Source: Mesorhizobium waimense
GTDB lineage: Bacteria; Pseudomonadota; Alphaproteobacteria; Rhizobiales; Rhizobiaceae
Direction: 5' to 3'
DNA: 50,306 nt
Assembly (NCBI RefSeq): GCF_003601975.1
Contig: NZ_QZWZ01000043.1
Location: forward strand, 1-50,306
The translations under genes and the position numbers were made by a program. Shown piece after piece: positions 25,718 through 35,353 of the stretch (position 1 is its first letter; each line of letters starts with the position of its first letter). The notes below the pieces were generated by a model. The model saw nothing but the letters and a program-made list of their open reading frames with translations. It searched no databases and was not told where the DNA came from.

Positions 25718-26687
25718 GCCGGCGAACCGCACTTTGCGGCTGACGGTGTGGCTTTCCCACTCCATCGATGTCGATGCGTTGCAGGTTGACCGGCCTCAAC
25801 CAGCAATGTCGCGTATAGTCGGTCGCCCGACGCACGAACTGCGCCCAATTGAGTGGCGTCTTGAGCAGCCCCTGCAAAAGCGAGAGGGAGTTGAGCCCGA
25901 GGAGAAAGCGGGAGCGGACCAGTTGCCCGCGCCGGTCGACAGCTGCATAGGTCACGAACCCGCGAAACGCAGCGCCGAACCTCTTCAACACAGCATCAAC
26001 CTGTACGTCATAGGGTTCGTCAGCGCCGAACCCCTGAAGCGACTTTGTTGTCCCGACCGGCCGCGTGTGTCTTACCACGATGTCGTCTACTATGGCGAAC
26101 CGCAGCCATGGTGAATCGGTCAGACGGGTCCACAGCAAATCAATGCCAGTCTCGTAGCCAAGCCCGAACAGGCTCCGGGCCGCGGCAAGATATTTCGCGC
26201 TGAACACCGGACACATCATTTCCACGGTATTCGTGTACCGAAGAAGGTAATGCTTCCTGTTGGTCAGCGTCGCAGCATAGGAGAAATGGCTGTCCCATGC
26301 CAATGCGGGCTGAAACAGATCGAGATTGTACTGCCGTCCAATCCCAAACAGGCGGTTTAACTCATGCGCCGTCGTCTGGATATCATCGTCGATCAGCGCT
26401 ATGTATTCATATCGCGTCAGGATTTCCGGATAGTGTTCGAACAGTAAATGATAGCCGGCAATCTTCCGGCCCGGAAGAAAAATGTTGAGCCCCTCCGGCC
26501 CGCCGGGTGCACCTGCCTCGTAGGCAGCGACCAGAAGATCGAATTCGGCCTCGCCGGTTCGTTGCGCCCAGCCGGAATGCAGCGATCCACGCCCTGCCCG
26601 TACGATCACAAGGTTCTTTCTGCCGGTACCGGCCGGCAGTCCCGATCCGGACGAACCCTCTGAGCCGTTTGGGTTGGCGCGCCGCAC
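25704..26687 (-). CDS. DUF707 family protein, probable glycosyltransferase
   Basis: A 327-residue protein from a GTG at 26687, 12 bases after the preceding gene's stop. DUF707 features run in order: 'KNLVIVRAGRGSLHSGW', 'EFDLLVAAYEAG', 'YEYIALIDDDIQTTAHELNR' (D-D-D, a metal-binding acidic triad as in GT-A enzymes), 'LFQPALAWDSHFSYA', 'LRYTNTVEMMCPVFS', 'GLGYETGIDLLWTRL' and 'IVDDIVVRHTRPVG'. DUF707 proteins occur in plants and in bacterial polysaccharide clusters and are thought to be glycosyltransferases. It belongs to the leftward unit that begins at 30261. The C-terminal 60 residues are basic and may have been altered by the adjoining remnant. Confidence 0.85.
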   Translation of the reverse strand: MRRANPNGSEGSSGSGLPAGTGRKNLVIVRAGRGSLHSGWAQRTGEAEFDLLVAAYEAGAPGGPEGLNIFLPGRKIAGYHLLFEHYPEILTRYEYIALIDDDIQTTAHELNRLFGIGRQYNLDLFQPALAWDSHFSYAATLTNRKHYLLRYTNTVEMMCPVFSAKYLAAARSLFGLGYETGIDLLWTRLTDSPWLRFAIVDDIVVRHTRPVGTTKSLQGFGADEPYDVQVDAVLKRFGAAFRGFVTYAAVDRRGQLVRSRFLLGLNSLSLLQGLLKTPLNWAQFVRRATDYTRHCWLRPVNLQRIDIDGVGKPHRQPQSAVRRLMPR

Positions 26688-26699
26688 AGCGTCGATCGA

Positions 26700-27704
26700 T
26701 CAGTTATCGGACTTCTGAAGGCGAACGCTGGGCGATTTTCCAAATGGCGCCCCTAGTCGCCGGATCGACGTCCCTATCGATTGCCGCAGGGTTGGCGAAA
26801 CGGCGCCGACTAGTTCCAGCACATAGCAACCAACCCGGAATGGATGCAGCGCCCACACCGTCAGATACGGCAGTGTCGTATGCAGTGGCGCGACGCCTCT
26901 GCCTTTCCAGGCGATTTCCAGTTGATGCGACAGCAGGCTCAGATGTTCGAAGCACCGGTGGTTCTTGACGCCGGGATTGGTCCACTTGCTGCGCGTCACC
27001 TTGTCCGCAAGTTTCGTCGAGCGCCCGGCATGATCCCGGTTGTAGAGCGTCATCCCTGGAACGTCGACAAATGTGCCCAGCACCGCTAGGTCAACCAGAA
27101 GAGCGCGGTCAGACATATAGTATTTTCGGTGAAGCGACGTTTTCGCCAGGGCCGCACGGCGCATGATGCCAAACATCGCATTATCCGACCCGCCCGCCGC
27201 TACCAGCATTCGAAACCGGCGGCCGGGTGTTATCCCTGTCATGTCGGGGAACGTAGTGGCATACACGGAAACACTCGGCTCGCCGCTGGCGGGCCTAGGA
27301 ATGATCTTGCTGTTTGCGTCGACATATTCGAGCTTGCCATAGGCAACCACCGCTTCCCGATCCGCGACCAATGCCGTCACGCCGAGTCTGACGAAATTGG
27401 CACTTATGAAATCATCATGCGCGCACCACTTGAAGAACTCTCCCCGCGCCAGCTGGAAAGTCAGATTGTAATTACCCGACGCACCCAAATTGCTTTCATT
27501 CCGGACATAGCGGATTCTTTCGTCGCCAGCGGCGAAGTCGAGGCAGATTTCAGCCGTACGGTCGGTTGATGCATTGTCAGCTATGATTAACTCGAAATCA
27601 TCGAAGTCCTGTTTCAGGATCGACTGGATCGCCTCGGAGACGAAATTCTCGCCATTGTAAACGGGCAGACCAAGGGATACTCGGGGCGACTTGGAATGTT
27701 CCAT
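26700..27704 (-). CDS. Glycosyltransferase family 2
   Basis: A 334-residue GT-A transferase. 'RVSLGLPVYNGENFVSEAIQ' is the classic start, 'FELIIADNASTDRTAEICLD' the nucleotide-binding block, and 'GEFFKWCAHDDFIS' carries the D-x-D-like metal site as H-D-D. A short hydrophobic stretch near the C-terminus ('TVWALHPFRVGCYVLELVGA') may hold it at the membrane. It follows the methyltransferase gene at 27728 by 23 bases. Inverting transfer of one sugar to a lipid-linked intermediate is the expected role. Confidence 0.9.
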   Translation of the reverse strand: MEHSKSPRVSLGLPVYNGENFVSEAIQSILKQDFDDFELIIADNASTDRTAEICLDFAAGDERIRYVRNESNLGASGNYNLTFQLARGEFFKWCAHDDFISANFVRLGVTALVADREAVVAYGKLEYVDANSKIIPRPASGEPSVSVYATTFPDMTGITPGRRFRMLVAAGGSDNAMFGIMRRAALAKTSLHRKYYMSDRALLVDLAVLGTFVDVPGMTLYNRDHAGRSTKLADKVTRSKWTNPGVKNHRCFEHLSLLSHQLEIAWKGRGVAPLHTTLPYLTVWALHPFRVGCYVLELVGAVSPTLRQSIGTSIRRLGAPFGKSPSVRLQKSDN

Positions 27705-27727
27705 CTTCAGGTTCTTCTCGACGATGA

Positions 27728-28948
27728 TCAGACCGAGACGACTTCAGGTCGCAGGTCCAGCGCTTCCAGGGACTGCACCACTTCGTTTCGGTAAATCGGG
27801 TTCATTACGATTACGAGGTCGGGTGGATTTTGCACGAGGTCAGCAGGTGCAATCACCGGATGGCCGGTCCCAGGCGTAAACTTGCCTTGCTTGTAGGGGT
27901 TGATGTCGACTGCAGCCGATACCTCGTCTCCAATCTGCAAGGTCGTCAGAAACGAGACCGCCTTGGAACCGCCGCCCCACAGGACCACCCGCCGGCCAGC
28001 AGCGTGCGCCGAGCGGATGCGCTCCTGCCATAGATGCTGGCAGGCCCGAACGCGGACGGGAAACGTTTCCGCCAATCGGTGCATTTCTTCGAGGTCTCGC
28101 TCGAGCGGCAGTCTTGGTTTGGTTTGGCCAATTGATGGTCGGGCGTACTGGACGATGTACTGGTTGTCGTAGACGAGTTCCAGATCGGTGACGTCGAAGC
28201 CTTCCTGGCGAAACAGCCGCGCGTGCGCTCCGGGACTGAAGTAGGAACAATGCTCGTAGTAGATGTCCCAGAACGCACTCTCGGCCAGCACGCGCTTTGC
28301 GTCCGGCGTCTCGAAGAACACCCAATCTCCGGTCCGTTCGCCGATCATCTCGCGGATCAGCCGCACGAAAGCAGCGACTGAACTTATGTGTTCGAGCGTG
28401 TGGCGGCAGAGGACTGCATCCGCTTCGAGGTGTCGGTAATCCGGCCCGAAGAAATCGACGATGAATTTTACATCGCCCAGGTCTTCATTGCGTCCTTTAT
28501 CGGCCCGATAGCCTGGATCGATGCCCAGTCCGGTGGCGTTGCCGAACACACAAAGTTCACGGAGAAACTCCCCCTTGCCGCAGCCGATCTCCAGCACCCG
28601 CTTGCCGGAGATCGCGCATTTCTGCGCAATCTCATGTGCAAGCCTCTTCGCAAAGCTGTTGAAAGTGCCGGAAAAGTGCTGGGATTCCTCGAAATTGGTC
28701 GAGTAGACCATGACCTTTTCGTCAAAGGCCTTGTTGAATATGAAGCCGCATGCTTCGCAGAATGCGAGTTCAAGATCGCGGCGAGGAAAGGCGCGAGCTT
28801 CTTCGGCCGAGTTCAGCAGGACGCAGCTATGCACGGGGACGGATCCGACCCGGTAGATCGATCGACCAACCGACGCAGAGCAGCATGGACACGCCGCCGG
28901 CCGAAGCGCGTGGCCGTTCCTGGCCGTGTGCGGGTCAACTGAATTCAT
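27728..28948 (-). CDS. Class I SAM methyltransferase of the C-methyltransferase-like type
   Basis: A 406-residue relative of the protein at 23825-25051. Zinc-ligand pairs are 'CPCCSAS' and 'AFCEACGFIF'; SAM motif I is 'RVLEIGCGKGEFLRELCVFG'; then 'CRHTLEHISSVAAFVRLI', 'YYEHCSYFSPGAHARLF', 'VLWGGGSKAVSFLTTL', 'VDINPYKQGKFTPGTG' and 'IVMNPIYRNEV'. Its ATG overlaps the stop of the upstream glycosyltransferase (ATGA), so the two are translationally coupled. Unlike the pair at 22575-25051 it has no C-methyltransferase partner beside it. The substrate cannot be told from sequence. Confidence 0.85.
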   Translation of the reverse strand: MNSVDPHTARNGHALRPAACPCCSASVGRSIYRVGSVPVHSCVLLNSAEEARAFPRRDLELAFCEACGFIFNKAFDEKVMVYSTNFEESQHFSGTFNSFAKRLAHEIAQKCAISGKRVLEIGCGKGEFLRELCVFGNATGLGIDPGYRADKGRNEDLGDVKFIVDFFGPDYRHLEADAVLCRHTLEHISSVAAFVRLIREMIGERTGDWVFFETPDAKRVLAESAFWDIYYEHCSYFSPGAHARLFRQEGFDVTDLELVYDNQYIVQYARPSIGQTKPRLPLERDLEEMHRLAETFPVRVRACQHLWQERIRSAHAAGRRVVLWGGGSKAVSFLTTLQIGDEVSAAVDINPYKQGKFTPGTGHPVIAPADLVQNPPDLVIVMNPIYRNEVVQSLEALDLRPEVVSV

Positions 28949-30261
28949 GGCAAGGCTGGCTCGGCAAGAGAACCGGATATGCCGCGTGCCGAAGTCTCCG
29001 CTCCGAGAAATTCATTGTGGCCCATTTCGCGAGCGGACTGGACGGACTGGGCAAGGCCGAGAGCATCGAATATCGCAAGGTCGAACCTTTCCTCGGAAAA
29101 CCTGGTCGCATTCATTCGGCAGACGTTCGGCGCAATGGACAGCCTGTTTTCTTCAAACAGATCAATTGCATCCGCTATGGATTCGATCGTCTGACTGCTG
29201 AAGAGGACACCGGTCGGATGACTGCTTTCGCCAAGCGGCCGAACGATGTCGCGGGCGCCTCCACGGCCGAAAGCGATCAAGGGAGTACCGCAAGCCTGCG
29301 CCTCGGCCAGTGCAATTCCGAAATCCTCGCATCCGGCGAAAACCATCGCGCGCGCTTTCGCAATTCTGTCGATGTATTCGTGCCGCGGCAGATAACCGGT
29401 GAATATGATGTTGGGACCAGCAATCGACCTGAGATGCTTTGATTGCACGTCGTCGCCCACAACGACCAGGCGGCGCGACGGCGTCTTGCTGAACGCCTCG
29501 ATGATCAGGTCCGTGCGCTTGTAAGGCGCATGGAACGCGGCCGTTACGTAGTAGTCATCCTTGTTGGCGACGTATTCAAGTTCCTGGATGGCCACTGGCG
29601 GATGGACCACCCTCGCATCGCGGCCGTAGATCCGCTGGATTCGGGAGCGCACGTAATTCGAATTTGCCAGCATCAAATCGGGGCCGTGCGCAGTTCGAGT
29701 ATCCCATGTCCGCAGGTTGTGGAGTAGATAGCGAAACGCCAGGCCTTTGGGCCCAAATCCCAATCCGCCCTGCTGCAGGTAAGAGAATTGTTCGTCCCAG
29801 GCATATCGTACCGGGCTGTGCACATAGCAAAGGTGCGGCTGATCCGGCCTGGTCAAAACCCCTCTGGAGAAGGCGGCTGATGAGGAAATTACTGCGTCAT
29901 ATCCGGTTACATCAAACTGCTCGATCATGAATGGGCAGAGAAAGAAGAGAGACCGGTAGTATTTCTGCACGAATGGCAAGCGGTTTATTGGAGATACATG
30001 AAAAACAACATCTTTAAAATATTCGTCTTTGATTTCCTTTGGAAGAAAATCGAATAGCGTAAAGACCTCGGCTCTCGGAAAAATCTTGCAGATCCGGGCT
30101 AGTACCCGCTCTCCGCCTCGAAAATTCGGACACCAGTCGTGCACTACTGCGATGCGGGCGTTGCGGTCGATAGCAGGGAATGGCGCCTTGCTGATGGAGG
30201 GCGCATCCTTCGCGGCAAGGCGCTCCATCGTGGTCGATTTTGCCTGACGCACATGACGCAT
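28945..30261 (-). CDS. Glycosyltransferase family 4 (mannosyltransferase WbaZ-like)
   Basis: A 438-residue enzyme from the ATG at 30261, which has GGGAGG seven bases upstream; an upstream start at 30342 lacks this. 'IAVVHDWCPNFRGGERVLAR' is the typical opening of WbaZ/WbdA-type enzymes, followed by 'HSPVRYAWDEQFSYLQ', 'ANSNYVRSRIQRIYGRDARV', 'VVHPPVAIQ', and the donor EX7E region 'EDFGIALAEAQACGTPLIAF'. Members often use GDP-mannose, which this cluster can make through the fused enzyme at 38958-41282. First gene of the leftward run GT4 - methyltransferase - GT2 - DUF707. Confidence 0.88.
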   Translation of the reverse strand: MRHVRQAKSTTMERLAAKDAPSISKAPFPAIDRNARIAVVHDWCPNFRGGERVLARICKIFPRAEVFTLFDFLPKEIKDEYFKDVVFHVSPINRLPFVQKYYRSLFFLCPFMIEQFDVTGYDAVISSSAAFSRGVLTRPDQPHLCYVHSPVRYAWDEQFSYLQQGGLGFGPKGLAFRYLLHNLRTWDTRTAHGPDLMLANSNYVRSRIQRIYGRDARVVHPPVAIQELEYVANKDDYYVTAAFHAPYKRTDLIIEAFSKTPSRRLVVVGDDVQSKHLRSIAGPNIIFTGYLPRHEYIDRIAKARAMVFAGCEDFGIALAEAQACGTPLIAFGRGGARDIVRPLGESSHPTGVLFSSQTIESIADAIDLFEENRLSIAPNVCRMNATRFSEERFDLAIFDALGLAQSVQSAREMGHNEFLGAETSARGISGSLAEPALP

Positions 30262-30562
30262 GTTGTGTCCTCCCGCAGCGTTGGCGCCATTCGGAACTTT
30301 TCGCCAGGCCCCCGGGAACTGTGTGTCGTCCATACAGTCCAAACAAGCTGCCTATCGGGCTAAGCTCAGCGTTCGCCAGAGGCTGACGATATTCCAACGG
30401 AGTACACGTCCTACTTCGATGGGCCTAAGCACACGTCGAAGCTAACCTTATGCGCATGCTGTAGCGGTGGAGCTGACGGACTAAGATGCCGGGCATGCTC
30501 GCCTCACAAACAGGCCCGAACTCCTATTTGTGTCCATTGGCCCGTGCGGAGTTTGATTCTCG
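30262..30562. other. Divergent intergenic region, no gene seen
   Basis: This stretch separates the leftward glycosyltransferase operon from the rightward GT2-export protein pair and should hold both promoters. It contains a loose inverted repeat, CTTCGA...TCGAAG, around 30414-30441. Nothing decisive is seen. Confidence 0.35.
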
Positions 30563-31429
30563 ATGAAACTGGCCGTCGTCATTGCAACGTTTGGTCGGCC
30601 TGAACACGTGACCCGGCTTCTCGCGCAGCTCGAGCAACAGACCAGACTGCCGGACGCGGTCATAATCTCGGCCCCCGACGCAAAGCATGTTCCGAACAGC
30701 ATAGCCTGCACTTTTCCCGTAACGAGCGTGTTCGGAAAGACCGGCTTGCCGGCGCAACGCAACATCGCCCTCGACGTCGCGGCCGACCGCTTCGACATCG
30801 TCACTTTTTTCGATGACGACTTCATTCCCGAAGACACCTATCTCGCCGGCGTATCGACGGCGTTCGAGCAGCAGCCGGACTGGGCAGTGGTGACAGGAAG
30901 GGTGCTGAAGGATGGAGCAACCACAGCGGGGCTGACGTGGGATGAGGGTATCCAGGCGCTGCGAGAGGCGGGCCCCGCGGCTGAAACGGGAGGCGTGGAA
31001 AAACTTTGCGGCTACGGCTGCAACATGTCCATAAGAGCGGCATTCATCGGCGACCTGCGCTTTGACGAGCGCCTGGTGCTCTATGGGTGGCAAGAAGATG
31101 TCGATTTCACCATCCAACTGAGAGCCAAGGGGCGCGTTGTTGCCTTGCACTCGATCCGTGGGGTTCATCTCGGCGTCAAGAGCGGTCGCGTCAGTGGTGT
31201 CCGCTTCGGCTATTCTCAGGTGGCGAACCCGATCTACCTGATCCGCAAAGGTACCGTTCCGTTGACCTTCGCATTAAGCCTGATTGGCAAAAACCTTCTT
31301 GCCAATCTCGCGCGCAGTTTGTGGCCAGAATCCTTCGTCGACCGACGAGGTCGTCTGCGCGGCAATCTCCTGGCCATTTCGCATGTCGCAAGAGGCCGGG
31401 TGGAGCCAGAGTATATTCTGGAGATTTAG
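30563..31429 (+). CDS. Glycosyltransferase family 2
   Basis: A 288-residue GT-A protein. 'MKLAVVIATFGRPEHVTRLL' opens the fold, 'GLPAQRNIALDVAADRFDIV' and 'TFFDDDFIPEDTYL' follow, the latter with the metal-binding D-D-D. 'CGYGCNMSIRAAFIGDLRFD' and 'YGWQEDVDFTIQLRAKG' (E-D-x-D, the usual catalytic base region of GT2) complete it. It is close in type to ExoO/ExoU-like enzymes. It lies 13 bases before the export protein gene, forming a two-gene rightward operon. Confidence 0.9.
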   Translation: MKLAVVIATFGRPEHVTRLLAQLEQQTRLPDAVIISAPDAKHVPNSIACTFPVTSVFGKTGLPAQRNIALDVAADRFDIVTFFDDDFIPEDTYLAGVSTAFEQQPDWAVVTGRVLKDGATTAGLTWDEGIQALREAGPAAETGGVEKLCGYGCNMSIRAAFIGDLRFDERLVLYGWQEDVDFTIQLRAKGRVVALHSIRGVHLGVKSGRVSGVRFGYSQVANPIYLIRKGTVPLTFALSLIGKNLLANLARSLWPESFVDRRGRLRGNLLAISHVARGRVEPEYILEI

Positions 31430-31442
31430 GACAAAGGCAAAG

Positions 31443-32879
31443 ATGCTCGAAGACCCGTCACTATCGATCGACAACGGCAGCTGCTCAATTCGCCGGGCTC
31501 GATGCTCTGACAACCCGTCCAATCGGCGCACCGCCACGCGCCTTCTCCATGTCGCGGTATCGGCAGGACTGTCATTGGCCTGCATCTTGGGTGCTTCGTC
31601 TGCCAGCTCCAAGGAATATCTGCTCGGGCCGCAAGACAAGCTCCGAATCAAGGTCTACGAATGGCGCCCCTCGCGCGACACGATCTTCGCCTGGGAAGCC
31701 ATGAATGACACATATACGGTTGGTCCGGATGGCTCGCTATCGCTGCCGCTGGTCGGCGAGATCAAGGCCGCCGGCCTGACCACCAACGAAATTGCGAACT
31801 CGATCGGCGAGAGCTTGATGAACAGCGTCGGCCTGGCGAGACCACCAAACACCGCGGTGGAAATCGTCCAGTTCCGACCATTCTACGTTGTTGGCAAAGT
31901 GACGCAATCGGGCGAGTTCGCATACCGGCCAGGGCTAACGGTATTGCAGGCATTGAGCCTCGCAGGCGGATTGCGAATGCGGGAAGACAGGGACGCGAGG
32001 TTCGAACGCGAAGCGATCCAGAGTCGAGGCGATATTAGTCTGCTTAGGCTGAACGAGGCCAACCTCCTCGCCCGCAGGGCGCGGCTCGAGGCGGAACTTT
32101 CTCATGCCAGCGAAATTCAGTTTCCACCCGAGCTGACCTCACGCATTCAGGACAGCGCCATTGCCATGACTGTAAAGCAGGAGGGTTTGATCTTCCAGGC
32201 ACGAAGCGAGGGGCTAGATACCCAAATCAAGGCGCTTCAGAGTCTGCGCGAGTTCCTCGAGAAAGAACTGGCTTCACTGGAGGAGCAGCTCGTCTTCCTC
32301 GACAAACAGATCGAGTCTATCCAAAAAGAGTTGAAGAACGTCTCGGCGCTCGTGGACAAAGGACTCGCGGTGGCGCCACGTGAATTTTCTCTGGAACGAA
32401 CCCTTGCGCAAACGCAGAGTGAGAGGTTGTCGGCGGAAACCAGCCTGCTACGGGGGCGTCAGGAAATAAGCAAGACGGACATTTCGATTCTCGAACTTCA
32501 GGACGGAAGGAGAAACGAGGTCACCACCGACTTGCGTCAGGTACAGGCTGAACTCGATGCTCTCGAAAGCAAGACCGAGACGACCAAGCGGCTATTGTAC
32601 GATTCAGAGGTGTCCGCGCCAAGTCTTCTGGCTCGTAGAGCCGAGTCCGAATTGGCCACGCCGGTCTATAAGATTTTCCGACCTTTGGCGGATGGCACGA
32701 CAGAGCAGATTCCGGCCACCGAAACGAGCGCTGTCGAGCCAGGAGATACCGTAAAGATCGATATACCGCTGCTTCCGGATGAACCGGGCATGCTTGGCGC
32801 TATGTCAGTCGGACGGAAGCAGGCGCCCGGAATAGCACTTCAACAAGATGCTGCCAGCGATTCCGTAGCCATTCCGTAG
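31443..32879 (+). CDS. Outer-membrane polysaccharide export protein (ExoF/Wza-like)
   Basis: A 478-residue exported protein from ATG 31443 (AAAGG upstream). A hydrophobic signal ('VAVSAGLSLACILGASSAS') ends near residue 57. The polysaccharide-export domain begins 'EYLLGPQDKLRIKVYEW' and includes 'YTVGPDGSLSLPLVGEIKAA'. An SLBB-type segment 'FYVVGKVTQSGEFAYRPGLT' with 'VLQALSLAGG' follows. Residues of about 200-415 form a long coiled coil ('LREFLEKELASLEEQLVFLD'), as in rhizobial ExoF. It should form the periplasmic and outer-membrane channel with the co-polymerase at 36906-38774. No lipobox Cys follows the signal, unlike Wza. Confidence 0.9.
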   Translation: MLEDPSLSIDNGSCSIRRARCSDNPSNRRTATRLLHVAVSAGLSLACILGASSASSKEYLLGPQDKLRIKVYEWRPSRDTIFAWEAMNDTYTVGPDGSLSLPLVGEIKAAGLTTNEIANSIGESLMNSVGLARPPNTAVEIVQFRPFYVVGKVTQSGEFAYRPGLTVLQALSLAGGLRMREDRDARFEREAIQSRGDISLLRLNEANLLARRARLEAELSHASEIQFPPELTSRIQDSAIAMTVKQEGLIFQARSEGLDTQIKALQSLREFLEKELASLEEQLVFLDKQIESIQKELKNVSALVDKGLAVAPREFSLERTLAQTQSERLSAETSLLRGRQEISKTDISILELQDGRRNEVTTDLRQVQAELDALESKTETTKRLLYDSEVSAPSLLARRAESELATPVYKIFRPLADGTTEQIPATETSAVEPGDTVKIDIPLLPDEPGMLGAMSVGRKQAPGIALQQDAASDSVAIP

Positions 32880-32924
32880 GCCATCAGTCATTCTGTTGTC
32901 TGCTTGCTAGAGTATCCGCCTTGG

Positions 32925-33872
32925 TCAAGGAAGGGATGGAGACCATTTCCGGTCGTCCCTGATAAGAGCGTTTGCGAGAACGATGAGCTTTCTCATGATG
33001 GCAGTTATGGCGACTTTTGCGGGTTTGCCGCTTGCTCGGAGATTTTCGTATTTTGCCTTGAGAGGCTGATTGAATCGGGTGGCGACGAGTGCGGGCATGT
33101 AGAGTGCCTGCCTGAGCGTTTGCCGGCCGCCCTGGATGAAGCTCTTGCCCTTCCACAGGCCGGACTGGCGGTCGACGTGGGCAAGACCGGCCAAGCTTGC
33201 AGCTTGCTTGTTTTCGAGTGCACCCAGTTCGGGCATGTCGGCGACGATGGCGAAGGCACTCGCCTCGCCGAGCCCCGGAATGCTGTTGAGAATATCGAAG
33301 CGGCGTCTGAGGCCGAGTTCGCTGGCGATCCGGGCTTGGCATTCGGTGTCGATCGCCGCGATCTGGGCGGCGATCTGTTTCAACCGTTGCTCGGCCTGGC
33401 GCTTCAACAGCGGCATGGTCAAAGACTTTTGTCGGTTCAACGTGGCGGTGCAGTCTTTGATCAGCGCTCGTCGGGCGGCGACCAGTTCGCAAAGCGTATC
33501 AAGGGTATCGCTGCGGATCGGTCGGATCTGCGGCGTCATCAGCGCGCCGAAGCGGGCGAGCATGGCGGCGTCGATGCGATCGGTCTTGGACAAGCGGCCA
33601 GCGGCCTTTGCGAAGGCACGCGTGTGCTGCGGGTTCATTTTTGCCAACGGCAGCCCTTTTACACCGAGCATGCGTTCGAGCAACCGATGGTAGGCACCCG
33701 TCGCCTCGTAGACGATGCGGGCGGGCGCAAGAGGCGCCAGGCTGCGGATCAGTTCGCGTAGACCGCTGGCGTCGTTGGCGTATTGCCGCTCCGTCCCTTC
33801 CGGTAGTTTCACGGAAACGTTGAGCCGCTTTCTGTTTGTTCTGACGCAATTCCGGACGGAAAACCGTTTCAC
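32925..33872 (-). pseudogene. 5'-truncated IS110-family transposase
   Basis: The frame contains most of an IS110 transposase: 'LPEGTERQYANDASGLRELI', 'IVYEATGAYHRLLERML' (catalytic Glu), 'GRLSKTDRIDAAMLARFGAL' (D-x-x-D) and the C-terminal 'LNSIPGLGEASAFAIVADMP' transposase_20 part, ending at 'AITAIMRKLIVLANALIRDD'. The usual N-terminus G-I-D-V-x-K-D, with the first DEDD aspartate, is missing: codons before 'LPEG' belong to the intergenic repeat at 33807-33892, although they stay open back to a GTG at 33872. The enzyme should therefore be inactive. It sits between the export protein and polymerase genes, interrupting neither. Confidence 0.8.
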
Positions 33873-33892
33873 ACTTTTCCTGGAATTGCTTA
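33807..33892. repeat. Rhizobiales-type palindromic intergenic repeat
   Basis: On the minus strand this reads GCAATTCC, then 'AGGAAAAGTGTGAAACGG', TTTTCC, then GTCCGGAATTGC, continuing to GTTTCCGTGAAAC. The GCAATTCC and GGAATTGC ends pair as an inverted repeat. From memory, elements with this sequence are scattered between genes of Mesorhizobium and relatives. It lies directly after the polymerase stop and merges into the transposase frame. Confidence 0.65.
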
Positions 33893-35353
33893 GGCGCGAC
33901 CGGGTATTGAAGCCAATCGACGCTTGCCGGGACGGACCCGACGCTGGAGTATCTCCACAGGGACCGCAGCAACGCTGCTGTCCTGGACCGGCAGCCGTCG
34001 GTAGACAAGAACGACAGCAAGCGGAATATAGAAACCGATACCGGGGTCGGGGCTGCCACTTGCCAGAGACCCAGCCACCAGTGAGGCCAGAGCGCAAGCG
34101 CGGGCACTTAACGCGATTGCCTCGACCTCTGGATCGAGACGATCGCCACTGCCACGCAGGCCTCGCACCAGCATTGCCAACAGGACCATCATGATCACGG
34201 TGCCGAACAGCCCCAGCTGCGAAAGCAAAGCTATCGGCCAACTCGAAGCCCGTGAACTGCCCAATCCGATCCCTAGCCCACCCGTGTCGAAGAACGACTG
34301 CAGGCTCTTGTAGTTCCAGTAGCTGCGCTCCTGACCGGACGCCGACGCGACCTTGTTGACTAGCGTGGTGTCGACAAGCTGCACCACCGGATCAAAGAAA
34401 TGAGGGTAAAACAGGCTGACGGCCATCCCGAAGAGGAGCAAGGGCATCAGTAGTGCGACGAGCAGCGCCTGCCTCGGTCTCAGCCGGCCCGAAGCGAACG
34501 ACTTCGTGATGGAGATGACAACGGGCACGCTTATGATTGCAAGGCCGACATAGGCGGTCGACGATGTCGACAGCAGCAGGAGAACGAACAAAGTCGCCCC
34601 CAGGCCCAGCGCAAACTTGGATCCGGTCCTGGTCCAGTAGGTGTAAGTGAATGCAAGCCCTGTCAGCGATACTCCGCCGAATGCCGATGCCTCAGAAAAT
34701 GCCCCTGCGATCCGCCAGAAGCCCGCTTCCGCAACTTGTGTCAGCATCGAGTAGTTGGCGGTGCGGATCGGGGCGAGGATGTCACCGGCGCCAGTCAATT
34801 TACCCAGCAAATCCAGGATGCCCATCGACGCATGCAGGGTGAACCACAGGAAGTAGCCCCGTTTGATATCCGTCAACGTGCCACCACGCTGAAGCAACAG
34901 GCAGACCGCCAGGAACGTCAATCCCGCCAGAACAAAGTATCCCGTCTGGGAAATGTTGGCCGACACAGGTGCCAGGGCCGCTTCGTATACGCCCCTGCCC
35001 GTCCGGGAGGCGACGAAGGCGCTCGTCTGCCCGACAAAAAGCCTTGGGAACAGCAGCGCCCCTATTGTCACGTAGATCATGAGCGCGCAGACGATCCATG
35101 CTGCGCCAATGTGGCTGAAGACCGTTCCTAACTCCCTCCATATCCCCCGCCGCGCGAGTGCCGCCACAATCAGGAGTACATTGAAGACCGTGAAGATGAG
35201 TGGCGATGAGCCGCCAAGCGAGCCTATCGTCCCAATTGCAGTCGCGCCAAAAGCCAGCGAGGCCATCAACGCGGCGATCATCGACCAGCGCATGCAGGCG
35301 ACGAAGGCCAGAATTCCCGCGCATATCAATACCCCGACGACGGAAATCTGCAT
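33890..35353 (-). CDS. Polysaccharide polymerase, O-antigen ligase/Wzy-like
   Basis: A 487-residue integral membrane protein with about 11-12 hydrophobic helices and a large periplasmic loop (about residues 320-375) containing 'ASGQERSYWNYKSLQSFFDT' and 'GLGIGLGSSRASSWPIALLS', the pattern of Wzy/WaaL-type proteins (cf. ExoQ), where an Arg and a Gly-rich stretch face the periplasm. It should join lipid-linked repeat units into a chain. The ATG at 35353 has GGAG eight bases upstream. The basic tail 'RRVRPGKRRLAS' ends right at the intergenic repeat and may be natural. With the flippase at 4034 it completes the Wzx/Wzy route. Confidence 0.85.
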   Translation of the reverse strand: MQISVVGVLICAGILAFVACMRWSMIAALMASLAFGATAIGTIGSLGGSSPLIFTVFNVLLIVAALARRGIWRELGTVFSHIGAAWIVCALMIYVTIGALLFPRLFVGQTSAFVASRTGRGVYEAALAPVSANISQTGYFVLAGLTFLAVCLLLQRGGTLTDIKRGYFLWFTLHASMGILDLLGKLTGAGDILAPIRTANYSMLTQVAEAGFWRIAGAFSEASAFGGVSLTGLAFTYTYWTRTGSKFALGLGATLFVLLLLSTSSTAYVGLAIISVPVVISITKSFASGRLRPRQALLVALLMPLLLFGMAVSLFYPHFFDPVVQLVDTTLVNKVASASGQERSYWNYKSLQSFFDTGGLGIGLGSSRASSWPIALLSQLGLFGTVIMMVLLAMLVRGLRGSGDRLDPEVEAIALSARACALASLVAGSLASGSPDPGIGFYIPLAVVLVYRRLPVQDSSVAAVPVEILQRRVRPGKRRLASIPGRA

